A stretch of DNA of 64,000 bases from Antedon mediterranea (taxonomy: Eukaryota > Echinodermata > Crinoidea > Comatulida > Antedonidae): the NCBI RefSeq assembly GCF_964355755.1, contig NC_092672.1:19714501-19778500 (forward strand), in the 5' to 3' direction. The notes below the pieces were generated by a model. The model was given only the letters and a program-made list of their open reading frames with translations, did not search any database and had not been told where the DNA came from. Below are positions 28,891-39,932 of the stretch, piece by piece. A program made the position numbers and the translations under genes. Numbering within the stretch: position 1 is the first letter of the stretch; each line of letters begins with the position of its first letter.

Positions 28891-29762
28891 AAGTGACTTT
28901 GGGCCAGGTCTGCGCTTTCCTACATTACCTGTTTGAGTCAGGTCTGCAAGTTCGCACCGTATCCGGCTATCGGTCTGCCTTGGCTGCAGTAATTCCGAAT
29001 TTTAAAGACGGCTCGACCATCTCTTCATCCCCTGCAATTTCCAGTTTGCTTCGCGGGATGTTTCGAGAACGGCCTCCTACTAAGGCCCTGATTCCACGTT
29101 GGGACGTCAATGTCGTCCTAGCCGCTCTTATGCGTCCACCCTTCGAGCCCCTGAGTAGGGCATCACTTTACAACCTGTCTCTCAAAACTGCCTTTCTGAT
29201 TGCACTAGCCTCGTGCAAGCGCAGAGGTGAACTGCACGCTCTTTCTCTGGAGCCAGGGCACATCAGGTTTGAACGGGGTGGCGCGCGGTTAGTTTTTAGG
29301 AAAGATTTCCTTGCAAAATCTCAGACATTGAACTTCTCGCCGCCGACTGTATTTATTCCCACCATTGCTGCATGTTCAGGGGTTGAGGAAGACAGATTTT
29401 GGTGCCCAGTGCGGGCACTAAAGTTTTACATCAAACGCACACAGTCCATTCGGGTCTCAGCGTCACATCTGTTCGTATCGACTGTTGCACCCTTCCGACC
29501 GGCTGCTAGGTCGACGCTGGCAAACTGGGTCGTGGCAGCCATCCAGGCTGGTTACGACTCCACAAATACGCCTCCTCCGGAACATATGCACCAAGTGCGT
29601 GGCATAGCCGCTTCATGGGCGCTGTTTGCTGGGGTGCCCCTTCCAGACATCCTGCAAGCGGCATGGTGGCGATCACAGTCCACCTTCACATCCCACTACC
29701 TGTCGGATACCTCCGCAAACCAGTCTACGGTGGCAGCTTCAATCTTGAAGCCCAGGCACTAG
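28566..29762 (+). CDS. DIRS element 2 tyrosine recombinase (398 aa)
   Basis: Recombinase for integration. Core-binding region LAVYNSRFKHFFEWC and GYRSALAAVIPNF; catalytic SCKRRGELHAL, HQVRGIAASW (His-x-x-Arg), AAWW and the tyrosine in TSHYLSD. It overlaps the RT frame end by ~325 bp. The start is the ATG at 28566, conserved with element 1; total length is identical (398 aa). All catalytic residues are present. Confidence 0.88.
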   Translation: MPSPTNSAVLAQAAVVSTASRPSVRSAVTSSDSERLADAGPSSVCSTEPHIPRPDCMAIVRDRFRDSGIPDGPAALAPKSRRESTLAVYNSRFKHFFEWCKRQKTDPMKVTLGQVCAFLHYLFESGLQVRTVSGYRSALAAVIPNFKDGSTISSSPAISSLLRGMFRERPPTKALIPRWDVNVVLAALMRPPFEPLSRASLYNLSLKTAFLIALASCKRRGELHALSLEPGHIRFERGGARLVFRKDFLAKSQTLNFSPPTVFIPTIAACSGVEEDRFWCPVRALKFYIKRTQSIRVSASHLFVSTVAPFRPAARSTLANWVVAAIQAGYDSTNTPPPEHMHQVRGIAASWALFAGVPLPDILQAAWWRSQSTFTSHYLSDTSANQSTVAASILKPRH

Positions 29763-29826
29763 GTACGTATGACAATGTTTACCTTGCCTCCCGCCTCCGA
29801 CTAGACTCTAGTCCGGTGCTACACTG

Positions 29827-29923
29827 GCTTATGTTGGTTTATCCAGGTAAGCTAGGCACGATATAGACTACACAAACCAACAGTGGTGTTGGTAGTCTAT
29901 GAGTGCCGCTTACATGGATAAAC
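29827..29923 (+). repeat. Internal complementary region of DIRS element 2
   Basis: GCTTATGTTGGTTTATCCAG..GGCACGATATAGAC (complement of the left end) joined to TACACAAACCAACAGTGG..GCCGCTTAC (complement of the right end). One mismatch (ACATGG for ACCTGG) is seen at its 3' side. Confidence 0.92.
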
Positions 29924-29959
29924 GCCCTCCCTACCGTCCCCTCAGGCAGGTGGTCTTGA

Positions 29960-30128
29960 GAAATGATGACGATGATAAGTGGGTGTGTCTCACTTGAGGG
30001 CGTACTGGTGGCGGACTGATCCATTATCCGACGGGGGTGGGGAAAAATTAATGTTATTAATGTTCTTCTTTTCGTAATGTTTACCTCTCGTCGGAGAGAG
30101 AGGCTTATGTTGGTTTATCCAGGTAAGC
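29960..30128 (-). repeat. Right inverted terminal repeat of DIRS element 2
   Basis: Inverse complement of 24817-24985. A further 39 bp (to 30167) complete the element end. Confidence 0.93.
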
Positions 30129-30972
30129 GGCACTCATAGACTACCAACACCACTGTTGGTTTGTGTAATAGCATTTATTTGAATGGGTACATACAGCACA
30201 ACTTCATTAACTGTATTAATAGTTCATAGTACACAACTGTATTAATAATTCATTATGATCATTTTCTTTGGTTTTGTCTGTAAACATTCAGTTGGTTTGG
30301 TTTTGTCTTGTCTCTGATTATTAACTACTAATGACTTGTTTAATAATGGATTTATTCAATACCTAATTACATAGAGTAAGAAAATTACTGTTACCATCTT
30401 TTTTTATTTTATAATTGCATTATACTGTATTTGGTTTTATAGTCAAACCTGTTTCAAGATCATTATTCATCATGCATACAGATTTACGAAATGTAAAATT
30501 GTTTTAATAAAAATGCTAAAGTAATTTTTGTGTATTTCTTGAAACACATAAAACGGTTATGTTTTTTAAAGAAACCTATGTTGGATCGCATTGTACTTTA
30601 TTTCCTTGCACCTGTTTTTAACTGTATATGAGACAGTATGCGTTTGTAGTTCTAATCAACTATATGATAAAACAAGGACAACCTATGGTGTAAATTTTAC
30701 AGAATATATTGAATTGCCCTGGTTATCAGATAAAAGTGTTGGTCTTTTGTACAACAATTTGCATTCAAGTATTAATATAGAAAAAGCATTATATATTTTA
30801 GATTTGTTTGTATTTCAGCATTACCTACTTGTAGAGCTAGAATTAATATATTATTAATTGATATAGGAGGCATTGGTTGAGGAAAGTGTTGATAGATGAG
30901 ACATTTATTTACTCAACATCATGTTCAGTACTTTTAGTCCTAGTACTGTATTTATATTGATTATTGTCAAAA

Positions 30973-31267
30973 TTAGAGGAAGGGATAGTATATAGGTTGA
31001 GTTTAAAGCCACAATCTACAGATGATCCCAATGATTGCTTCATTCTTTGCCATTGTGATGAGCTGTCAACATTAGAGGAAGGGATAGTATTTAGGTTGAG
31101 TTTAAAGCCACAATCTACAGATGATCCCAATGATTGCTTCATTCTTTGCCATTGTGATGAGCTGTCAACATTAGAGGAAGGGATAGTATTTAGGTTGAGT
31201 TTAAAGCCACAATCTGCAAATGATCCCAATGATTGCTTCATTCTTTGCCATTGTGATGAGCTGTCAC
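30973..31267. repeat. 99-bp minisatellite upstream of ankyrin copy A, 3 units
   Basis: Units start TTAGAGGAAGGGATAGTATT at 30973, 31072 and 31171. The array ends ~200 bp before the first recognised ankyrin exon, the same relative position as the larger array in copy B. The period of 99 bp keeps both strands open; no evidence that it is translated. Confidence 0.93.
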
Positions 31268-31480
31268 ACAAGTTTCTTTTTATAATTAAGTATCTACCAC
31301 TAGTATTCAAATAACTCATAATATTATCATCATGTTTTAATGTCTGTGAAAAGAAGCTGTGTATTTATTAATGCAGTTTACTTTAATATAAAAAATATTT
31401 TTATTTGAATTGAAAATTTTCAAATAATATAAACAAGCATTATACATTGTTTTTGTATTTTCTTTCAGTTTAGCAATACA

Positions 31481-34400
31481 ATGGATCTCCATGGATATCT
31501 GGTTAATCTTTGTGCAGAAAATGCTCTTGAGGTAGGCAAGTTTACACTGTTTTAGGATAATAGCATTTAACCAGCAACAATTTAAGCAATGCTATCACAT
31601 TAACAACTTAATAAATTGTTCTATTAGCTTATGATATGGAAACAAAAGAGAACTAAAACAAGTAACTAAATAAATTAAATAGTGACAACAAATTACAGTA
31701 TTACAATGAACAAAATAATCACTGTAGTGCTTCTATGCTGTTGGCTCATTTGATGTGATTGTTTTGATTTATTTGACCAGCATGATATATCAACACATTA
31801 ACATACAATACAACATAGAGATGAAAAATGCTGGGCAGGGGCAGCTTAAGCAAAATACATTGCTGTAAATCAAATGAACCAGCTACCCCTCATACAAAAA
31901 TAAATATTAAACAAATAATTAAATACAAATTTCATTAAAAAAATTTTATAAAAATATGTTTACAAAATTAATGTAAATACAAAATTTAAGACAAGAAGAA
32001 AAAAAAAACTTATTTATTTGGGCAATCTAATATATTATGATAATATTGTAATATAATGGCTGTAATTTAATACAACATGGAATGTATGTTATTGTCTATG
32101 TTTACTATAGTATATGTATTTTTAAGAAAAATGTAACTGAATGCATATTGATCTATCTGTTTTATTTCATAGATTGCAGGGGAAAAAACTGCTGAAGAAA
32201 TTTGCCATTTCATTGTCAGCAACAATGCTGTCAACATCAAGAACCAGGTATACATCAATTTGTTTTCCTTTGTAATGAATTTGATATACAACGTTAAATT
32301 ACTTGACACTAATTAAAATACATCAATATACTAATTTGTTTTTAAGATCTTTTATAATTGTTCTCTGGTTGCATATTTGCAGTTAACATTCACACTGATT
32401 GTTAAAAGCATCATTTTTTTTTAAATCATAATTGTTTCACTTCTTTCTTCTTCAGTTTTTAGTGTTAAAGTATATTGTGTGTTTATATTGTATCTTACCT
32501 GTATGTTAGATGGTTTGTCAATATAATTTAGTCTTTCAGTACAATTTGCTTAGACAATTTGATTGGCTAATACCGGATTTGAATAATGGCTTGGTAACCC
32601 AATCCCCTGTAATTGTAATTAATTTCAGAATCTGAGCGATGATATAATTATTCATCTGTTAATAATATAATAATAATGTGATAACTAAAAAAACTTTTAT
32701 TAACATCATACTAGAGTAGTAGAAATATATACTTGAGTGAGCGGCCGAGCGGTTAAGACAGTGGAACCGTAATCACGTAGCCATAACACCGGCAGGGGTT
32801 CGAGGCTCACTCACTCCATGGTTCTGGTGGTAGAACGAGTCTTCTCGGATAAGGACTATAAACCGTAGGTCCAGTGTACACAACTTGCTTGTGTGCACTT
32901 TAAAGAACCTAGTACATCTTTCGAGACGAGTAGGGGGTTACCCCGGTGTATTAGTACAGTACATCACAGCCACTGATCACCAACTGGGCCCTCTGGGAGA
33001 TCAGTCTTTGACTGAAGAGGTCACCCAGTATAAAGATAAAACAAACAAACAAACAAACTTTTCATTTATTAAACTTTATCACTGAAAGAAAAATACAAGG
33101 CACAAGACAGTGAAAACAAGTTATGAACAGGTGGCAAGCACTTCTATCCACATTGGACCCCTTGTACAAATAACAAAACATAAAAACACAAACATTTAAG
33201 ATATAAAAATAGCTGAAATTATACTATTTTCAGTTTGATATATAAAGCGCAACATTTAAGACCTGGCCACAACAAGCATAATGTAGGTACACATCTAATT
33301 GGTGACAGTGTCTTTATAGGCTGCTTTTGTGCTTTCCTGGTAGCTAGTGACTATGATTTTATATTTTCTTCTTGCATTGTGTTTGTTTAATTTGTTGATT
33401 TGTATTATATTTTGTAAAATGTATCTTTTGCTTGAATAAATAATAATAAATAATATAATACCTACAATGAGAACAGGTAATACCCATGTGCATGTAATGT
33501 CTGGGTCAAAGTTATTTAACAATTTTTCTCTTGTAAAGTTTACATATAGTTTAATGAATTGTGGAATATTATTCGATCTGATACAAAACGTTAGTAGATT
33601 CCAAATGGAAATAATCCTTTGAAAAATATGATTAATTTAGGGGATTTAGCTTTACACTTCACAGACTTCTTATTTAATGTTACCATTTAAGTTATTGTAA
33701 ATGTATGCTTCTTTTATTTCTTGATAAATATAAATATTTCTAAATAAATGTTGAATGAAACTTATAAAGAGACATAAGAACAAACAGATGCAGTTCTGGT
33801 AACCCTGCAGCCTTCAGTAGAAAAGGTAAAATTATACAAAATTATCAAGATGAATATCATAGATGGCCATAATTACACATGCTGTGCTTTGCACGCTTTT
33901 CTCCCTAAAATTAGCCACTGATTGTAACATGAAAATAGGTATGATGGTTTATGTGAAATAGTACAACACACTCTATTATTCAGCTCTATACTAAATTGAT
34001 TTTAAATATAATCTTTCAGATGATTAAGTCCTACATTATCATTCATGGTTATATTAATAAATATTGCCTATTTTTCTCTCTCTCTCTTTTGAAAATAGAT
34101 TACTTTTTTAAGGCAAGTAATTTAGCTCATCGGCTTTTGTATTTTTATTAATATGAAAGAACGAATTTCACACAGCAGTTTGAAACTATGGGCCCATACA
34201 AACAATTCAATTGTCCATTTATAAAATGTACCATAACATTAACAAATTGACAAAACCTAACCACTAAAAACTTCCCACTCCCCCACCAGTTCCTGAGGCC
34301 GATTGTTCAAACTTTGTCACAAACCCCTTTTCCCCCTCCCTATTTTTCAAGGCTGGATCCGCCTCTGGGATTTATTAACAATTTAGTTGATATGATCATC

Positions 34401-37400
34401 CCAACATATTAAAGTCTGATGCTATTTTGACACCAAGATCAGTTAGTGTTCTCTCAAAGATACAACCATTCAACTGATACAAATATGTGATGAGATGTTT
34501 AGAATGTGATATAGAAATAATTTGAAAATTAATTTCCCATGTTACTCCATTGAATAAGAACATCAGTTTCACATTCAGTTTTTATATTCCAATATAAACA
34601 AGTGTCATGAATATAAGCAAAAATGGAAGGATGACCAAAAAAGAGCAAAGCTTGTACAGTATTTGGCCACCTTAACAAAATAATTAATACATGATACAAA
34701 CATAATTGAAGCACAGGACGAGACAATACTAGCTAAACATGTTGACATATGAACTCAAAGATAGTGCGATAAAACCAAAAAAGCAAAAGAACAATGTAAA
34801 TGTAAACATATTTGTAACTCATTGATAAGTTAAGAGCAAATTATTTTTATACAACTTTTTAAATACTTTGACAGATGATGAATTACGAATAGAAGCATCA
34901 ATACTGTTCCATAAACTTGGACCATGTCCTCGGATAGTGTTTCTACCCATATCGGTAACAAAATTATAAGGACGATAAGTATCAAAGGACCTGATGCCAT
35001 AATTATGAACTGAGTTCACTTTAACAAAATAATTAGAAAAGTTAGCTGGTAATAAATTATTCTTAAATTTGTACATGAAAACACCTTTTGATAAATGTCC
35101 ATCAATGTCCATCTGAGGCAAATGACAGTCATCAATGTTAATGATTGACTTGTAACATTTTCCCTATTTAAAATATACGTCATGAACCAATCATGCAAAT
35201 TAATATAGATATTGACACAAACTACTTGTGGTAGTTACCAACATGTTGGTGCACTACCCACTGCTTCTTGAGGCTGAAATCAAACCCTATCAGCTCAAGC
35301 ATGTCATGAGTGGTGGTCAGCGCCAAACCCACGCATTTCATAATAAGGTCGGAAAAATGCATTTCGTAGACAACCCTACGATGTTTTTTGTGAGGTAACA
35401 AGGTGTGCAAAATTAATGAGTCAAATTTGACTGACGGAGGACCAAGTTGTAAATTACTCGGAAGCATTTATTAATAAATATTATTAATCGTTTAAATGTT
35501 TTTTTATCTACTCGACTGATGGCGAATATATAAATAAATTGAAATTTCCCACGGTAGAGGCATGATGGCACCACTCGGTGAACCACAATGAACTAGTAGT
35601 AGTAAATAGGCTTAGGCAAACTTCTAAAAATAAAACGTCCAGTCGAACCAGAAACGATGCCGACAACAAAAGATCGTTAACATTCTAAATATAGTTATCG
35701 GAACGTCGATCGCGCACAGACCTAGAATTTTTTTTTCTTCATATTATTGAAAAACGCGACGAAGATTTTGTGTCTCATGACATCAAACGCGATACTCTCT
35801 CTCCAAATTAACAGTACCACCTATACGTAGCACATGTTTTCTTCACTCAAAATTAATTATGGTCGGGGTTAGCTACAGAATACTAGGGTCATTTTCTTTA
35901 CACAGTGACATGTCGTAATAATTGGGCCTACTAGCCTATGTTAAATCTTAACATGGAATATATTGATTTTGCATATATTTGTTTATGTTTACGTCGGCGT
36001 ATTTATAATTTGCTAAGCCAAGGTAGGAGTAAATAATTTAGCGTTAGCCTAGGCCGCCGAAACTAGACTCCACTCCGATGTCTATTCGGTGCACGATGTC
36101 GTCTCGTACGGCTAAATTAGGCTAACCACTAACATGTGTCGTCTCCTACTAGGCCTAGCCTAGGTAGGATTTTTAGGCGGCGATTTTAATTAAATTAGTG
36201 AACAGTACATTGTTAATTTCCATTGTCCATGCGTTTTCAAAAAAGGCGATGACAATTTAGGCGCTTAGCACTTTTTTTGTGCACTTCGTGACAAAAGCAC
36301 CAAACTTGGCAGAAACCTTCTTTAGGACCTAACTAACAATTCTAGAAGGGTGCCCAAAAATTTGAACAATTTAATGACGTCATAATGTATTATGTAAAAA
36401 TATCTAAAAAATATAAATTACATAAATATGTCAAGTTTGTTATCAAATCATAGCTTATGACATGTGAAATACTTCTAGCATGAGAAAAATATAATTTCAC
36501 AATATAATGACGTTATCAAGCCACACCCATTATATATTACATAACTTCGTGGGAAAGTTTAAGAAATCAAATTAATATGGCATGTTTGGTATTAAATTAA
36601 AGCTGACATGTACAAAACCACGGAACTATATAAAATATAATTTGAACAATATAATGATGCCATTACTAAAGCCACACCCATTATATAATATTACATAACT
36701 TTCAAAATTTTGAACTACTGTAGATCATTATAAAGCTCTGTCTACCACTATCAAACTTTATGTGAGAAATAAATGTGATGTGCACATATATGGCGATGAT
36801 GATATTTGGACATAGAGCACACTTTTTTTTGTCAAACTTATGTAGTGATAGTGTAGACATAGCTTAAGATTGAGCAACATGACAGAAAGATAAACCGCAA
36901 CAGGCACAGAACATGATTTTTAAACCGCCCGGTGATATGCTGAAATTTGATAAATTAATTTGAAACAATAAAGATGAGGAAACATAAGAATATTTAAATT
37001 ACAAATAAATTGATTGATTTGTCCTTATGACACTCAAATCTTAAAATATTACATTAACATTAATCCTCTAAACATTTTAAAAATTCTATAAAAATGATAT
37101 TTAATATAATGTTGTTTTACTCTTACTTTGTTCTATATTTATTATTTGTACTGCATGTTTGTGTCTCTGTTGTGTTTGAAATTTAGTTTTGAAATAAATG
37201 AGAAACCCTTTCAGATTCTGAAATATTTAAAGTTATTAAATCAGTAGGCACATTGTAAATAAACTATAGAAATTGATACCAAGAACTATGTTTATCCTCT
37301 TTCTTTAAGAGATTCAAGAGGGATTTTGTGGATTTTATTTATTTATTTTTATTTTATGTCTTTAGGCAATGTGGCCAAGGATTACCAATAGTGAATTAAT

Positions 37401-39049
37401 CACTGTCCTATCAGATAGGTGGTAATCCCCCTGATACAGGGGCTATTGTGTGAACCAGTTCACCGGGGTAACTCCCTACTCTTTTTCGAATAATGAACTG
37501 GGTTCTTTAAAGTACACACAGGTTATAACTGTGTACACTGGACCTACGGTTTATAGTCCTTATCCGAGAAGACTTGTTCCACCACCAGAACTAGGAGCGA
37601 GTCGGCCTCGAACCCTTGCCGATGTTGTTGTTGGCTCTTTAGGTACGGTAAACGGCGTCCCTGCCTTAACCGCTCGGCCATATGATATGGATTCATTTAT
37701 TTCAAGATGGATGTTCTCAATAATCAACCTTATGGTATAATTTTATAAATGTTTTAGCACTGTGAGTGTGAGAGTGATAATAAACAAACCTAGTTCACAA
37801 AAAAAAATGTGTATAACTATAATAATCTTATTTAATTTTGAATGAAATAGATTAGGGTTATGACTGGTAGATGGTATACATTACAATTCATAATAATTGT
37901 GATAATATAATTAAGACACACTAGTATCACTATATGCACTAATACATAGTAAACTGGTTCAACAAATTAAACTTGTATAAATGATGGCAAATAATCACAA
38001 TAAACTAAGCTTAAAAAATGATTGCTCATTTAACTGGCACATAATTAGTATGTTATGTTCAGGCCTAATTTGTCTTAATTTATGATGATAACATACTGTC
38101 TTATCATTTCATAGATTCTAAATGTATATCAAAGCAATGCTGAAAATTAGTATATACAATGTTTGTTATAAAGACATTAAGTTTTAATTGATTAATTTTA
38201 TTGATTTAAAAATTTTATTAGATTTATATTTTTTACACGACAAAATAATATGAAAGAAAATATATACTAAATAATTCTGAATAAAAGGAGAGGTTATGAT
38301 TACATTGTCAACAATTGTGATGTACAAAATAGAAATGCCTTACACACAAAACACAAACTAATACAGTAGGCCTAAATGATTATAAACAAGCTATTACAAG
38401 TTGGAGTGGTGTAATTGAATACACACACATAATGCCTACCACAAACACACACTAATAAACAGTAGGCCTAAATCATGGAGATATCTCCATGCCTAAATGA
38501 TTATCAACAAGTATGCCTATTACAAGTTGGAGTGGTGCAATTGAATAGTGAAAACCTGTCTTATTAATAACAGCTACAACACAATTTGAAATTTAAAATA
38601 AATGTTATAGTTTTATACTATAATTACACTTAATAATCCTATAAAGAAAATTGTTTAAAACATGTAGGATAGCTTTTCTTTACACAATAGTTTGCATTCA
38701 ATCCAACTATTTCAAAATAAAATTTATCATAATAGATGATATAGATAGTATAATAATAATAATACATTTTACAATGCTTGGTGGAAATAAAAATCATTTA
38801 AAGTTGATTGTTGTCAATATTGAAAAAAATATTAACTTTTATTAAATTAAGGATATTTATAAGATTATTAGTCATTTTTTTTTTGTTAGATATTAAGGAA
38901 TATGAGTTACATGTTTTGTAACCTTATTTATTATTTAATATTTTCAATAGGATGGCGATACAGCATTAATATGTGCTGCTCTAGAAGGTAATACAACCAT
39001 CTGCCAACTGGTCTTAGATGGTGGAGCTGATGTCAATATGCAGAATAAT
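31481..39049 (+). CDS. Ankyrin-repeat gene, copy A (three exons recognised)
   Basis: Exon 1: after TTTCTTTCAG, 31469-31531, ATG at 31481, encoding MDLHGYLVNLCAENALE, donor GTAGGC. Exon 2: 32173-32247 (25 codons, after TTTCATAG, donor GTATAC), ending NNAVNIKNQ. Exon 3: 38951-39049 (33 codons, after TTTTCAATAG, donor GTAAGT): DGDTALICAA..DGGADVNMQNN, a canonical 33-residue ankyrin repeat. All introns are phase 0, so the exons join in one frame; exons 1-2 give a helical N-cap and degenerate first repeat. Ankyrin repeats bind protein partners; no specific function can be named. Intron 2 (6.7 kb) is swollen by SINEs and LINE fragments. The 3' end is uncertain because the next exon (42498) is defective. 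Paralogue at 57702-61642. Confidence 0.75.
31755..31920 (-). mobile_element. LINE 3' end fragment in intron 1 of ankyrin copy A
   Basis: Minus-strand sequence with GCTGCCCCTGCCCAGC followed by ..GGTCAAATAAATCAAAACAA, the same design as the fragment at 42979-43262 (TTTGCCCCTGACCATGTGC..GGTCGAATGAATAAATGAAA). Also present in copy B (about 57965-58130), so it was inserted before the locus duplicated. Confidence 0.6.
32735..33058 (+). mobile_element. tRNA-derived SINE, full length, plus strand
   Basis: 5' part is tRNA-like of the Ser/Leu type: box A region GCGGCCGAGCGGTTAAG (~32741) and box B GGTTCGAGGCT (~32797-32807). The body (TAAGGACTATAAACCG..GTCCAGTGTACAC, GGGGGTTACCCCGG) ends in a CAAA-type tail (33038-33058). 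Copy B of the locus lacks it at the equivalent place (about 58860-58880), so it inserted after the duplication or was lost from B. The internal boxes would serve RNA polymerase III. Confidence 0.88.
33059..33300. repeat. Dispersed repeat shared with 58860-59110 and 59283-59490
   Basis: TTTATTAAACTTTATCACTG..CAAGCACTTCTATCCACATT..CCCCTTGTACAAATAAC recurs three times in the window, twice near each other in copy B. It may be a LINE 3' UTR on the minus strand, but no RT sequence is attached. Confidence 0.55.
33301..34379. other. Intron 2 of ankyrin copy A; no feature recognised
   Basis: AT-rich intronic sequence with collinear matches to copy B (e.g. TACTTTTTAAGGC near 34105 and 59210). Contains only short frames and simple-sequence runs (TCTCTCTC near 34080). 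Confidence 0.45.
34380..34726 (-). pseudogene. Degenerate LINE reverse transcriptase fragment
   Basis: Minus-strand frames include a region resembling the RT catalytic segment, but with YIHDTCLYW where YADDT would be expected, followed after a frame break by thumb-like sequence. The paralogous stretch in copy B (59690-59862) reads TNLGVKIASYLCWDDHI, matching the LINE pattern LGV-I---L-W--HI. It is broken by stops and frameshifts. A further LINE piece lies upstream at 34819-35121. Confidence 0.6.
34819..35121 (-). pseudogene. LINE ORF2 C-terminal fragment (~100 aa)
   Basis: The open stretch contains GVFMYKFKNNLLPANFSNYF, HNYGIR and GPSLWNSID, the tail pattern of CR1/L2-like ORF2 proteins (YKF--NLLP-, then G--LWN-I). 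It lies 5' of the RT fragment in the minus direction, which is the wrong order for one intact element, so rearrangement or two insertions must be assumed. Copy B lacks about 540 bp here: its sequence jumps from the equivalent of ~34563 to ~35104. Confidence 0.65.
35222..35467 (-). CDS. Unrecognised 81-aa ORF
   Basis: Minus-strand frame beginning with ATG at 35467 (MLPSNLQLGPPSVKFDSLIL) and ending at a stop at 35222. The composition is not low-complexity (several His, Trp and Cys). Its last third is conserved in reading frame in copy B (about 59964-60025: LELIGFD-SLKKQWV-HQH with conservative changes), while the first two thirds are missing there. It may be an exon remnant or part of an unrecognised mobile element. 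Function unknown. Confidence 0.3.
   Translation of the reverse strand: MLPSNLQLGPPSVKFDSLILHTLLPHKKHRRVVYEMHFSDLIMKCVGLALTTTHDMLELIGFDFSLKKQWVVHQHVGNYHK
35468..36733. other. No gene; includes a ~150-bp direct repeat
   Basis: Positions about 36425-36550 and 36580-36705 are related in tandem (AAGCCACACCCATTATAT in both). A moderately GC-rich patch near 35990-36180 contains AGGCCTA words. This block is absent from copy B. No exon recognised. Confidence 0.5.
36734..36864. mobile_element. Short palindromic MITE (~130 bp), copy A
   Basis: Ends AGCTCTGTCTACCACTATCA and TGATAGTGTAGACATAGCT are inverted relatives (~30 bp, few mismatches). The same element sits at 60348-60459 in copy B within the shared duplication, so it predates the duplication. 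Target duplication not resolved. Confidence 0.65.
37334..37688 (-). mobile_element. tRNA-derived SINE, second subfamily, minus strand
   Basis: On the minus strand: TATGGCCGAGCGGTTAAGGC (box A) and GGGTTCGAGGCC (box B) at the 5' end (right side), then the same central body as the SINE at 32735 (GGATAAGGACTATAAACCG), a different 3' third (TGGTAATCCTTGGCCACATT), and an AAAT-type tail (37334-37358). The equivalent place in copy B has no SINE. The shared body with a different 3' part suggests the use of different LINE partners. Confidence 0.85.
37689..38950. other. Rest of intron 2, copy A; imperfect direct repeat
   Basis: Positions about 38340-38420 and 38440-38545 are a tandem duplication (ACAGTAGGCCTAAAT..TATTACAAGTTGGAGTGGTG), present once in copy B (61000-61080). 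A branch-like AT-rich stretch and TTTTCAATAG precede exon 3. Confidence 0.6.
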
Positions 39050-39932
39050 GTAAGTCATACACACAGTTTATAACATTAATTTAAACCGTCAGTGAAATAA
39101 ATCAATAAATTGAAACTATTGTTTTTAGAATTTAGATGCTACCACCACTATAAGACTTTAGGAAAATCATATATAATATCTCTATGGGAAGATTAATTTA
39201 GTTGACAATACACTACTGTAGTATCCATGTTATTATACTATTGTAGTTATGTTATAATAATACCAATTCTCATAACAAACATATTTTAAATATATCTTGT
39301 ACATTCTTAAAATGAATAGAATAACACAATACTGGTGTGTATATATAGGTCAATAAAGAAATGATGAATATTATAAGTTATAAACACATGCGTAATAACT
39401 TATTTTCTTCTTTTTTTACAAATTCTCATACTATTCTGTTTAAATTTGCAATCAAATTTTTTTATTAAGAACATGTATACTTCAAGTTACTTGTTTACAC
39501 ACTGTTATACCATAACATTAATATGTGTATTCAATAATATACACATTTATTTTCCATAATTCATTGCCGAATGCTGCTTTAGAAATAAAGTGTGAAATGA
39601 ATTTTACACCACAGTTTTTAAATATTTTTGCTATTGATTATTAATTCCCAGGGTGCTAATTTTAGTTGACTACATAAATCATCCTGTCTATTTATTCGTT
39701 TCTGTAAATGACAATGTATTGTAGTCCTGCGGTACGTACATTTGAAATCGCCAGTTTTGTTACGCTGAAATTACTGTGTATTCGAGAACCATCTGTGGGC
39801 ACGATTCGCTCGCGTACCATCTAGTAAAGTAAATTAAAATTGCATTTTCTCGAACTACTTGTCCAAAAAACTTCATTTTTGTACAAGAGTCAAGAGTTAT
39901 TATTTGTGATTTAAAAACATAATTAGATTTAA

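Larger units (their letters stand above)
24801..30167 (+). mobile_element. Complete DIRS1-like retrotransposon, element 2 (5367 bp)
   Basis: Same start (GTCTATATCGTGCC) and end (TTGGTTTGTGTA) as element 1 and the same gene order, but clearly diverged in DNA and protein, so it is another subfamily. Its inverted repeats (169 bp) read as identical to each other. Flanks ACATACTGT and ATAGCATTTATTTGAATG correspond to uninterrupted CTGTATGTCATAATATTTGA near 54255, so this insertion also has no target duplication. All three frames are open. Confidence 0.95.

Noticed and set aside
19312-30167. LTR retrotransposon or viral insertion
   Set aside because: No long terminal direct repeats, protease or DDE integrase; a tyrosine recombinase, inverted ends and an internal complementary region identify DIRS elements.
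30909-31319. Frames on both strands with a repeated LKPQSTDDPNDCF-type peptide, also at 56474-57546
   Set aside because: They follow the 99-bp minisatellite; short 81/82-bp units break the frame in copy B, so protein constraint is unlikely.
32735-32815. Functional tRNA-Ser or tRNA-Leu gene
   Set aside because: Box A and box B are present but the sequence continues into a SINE body with an A-rich tail, and the cloverleaf cannot be closed convincingly.
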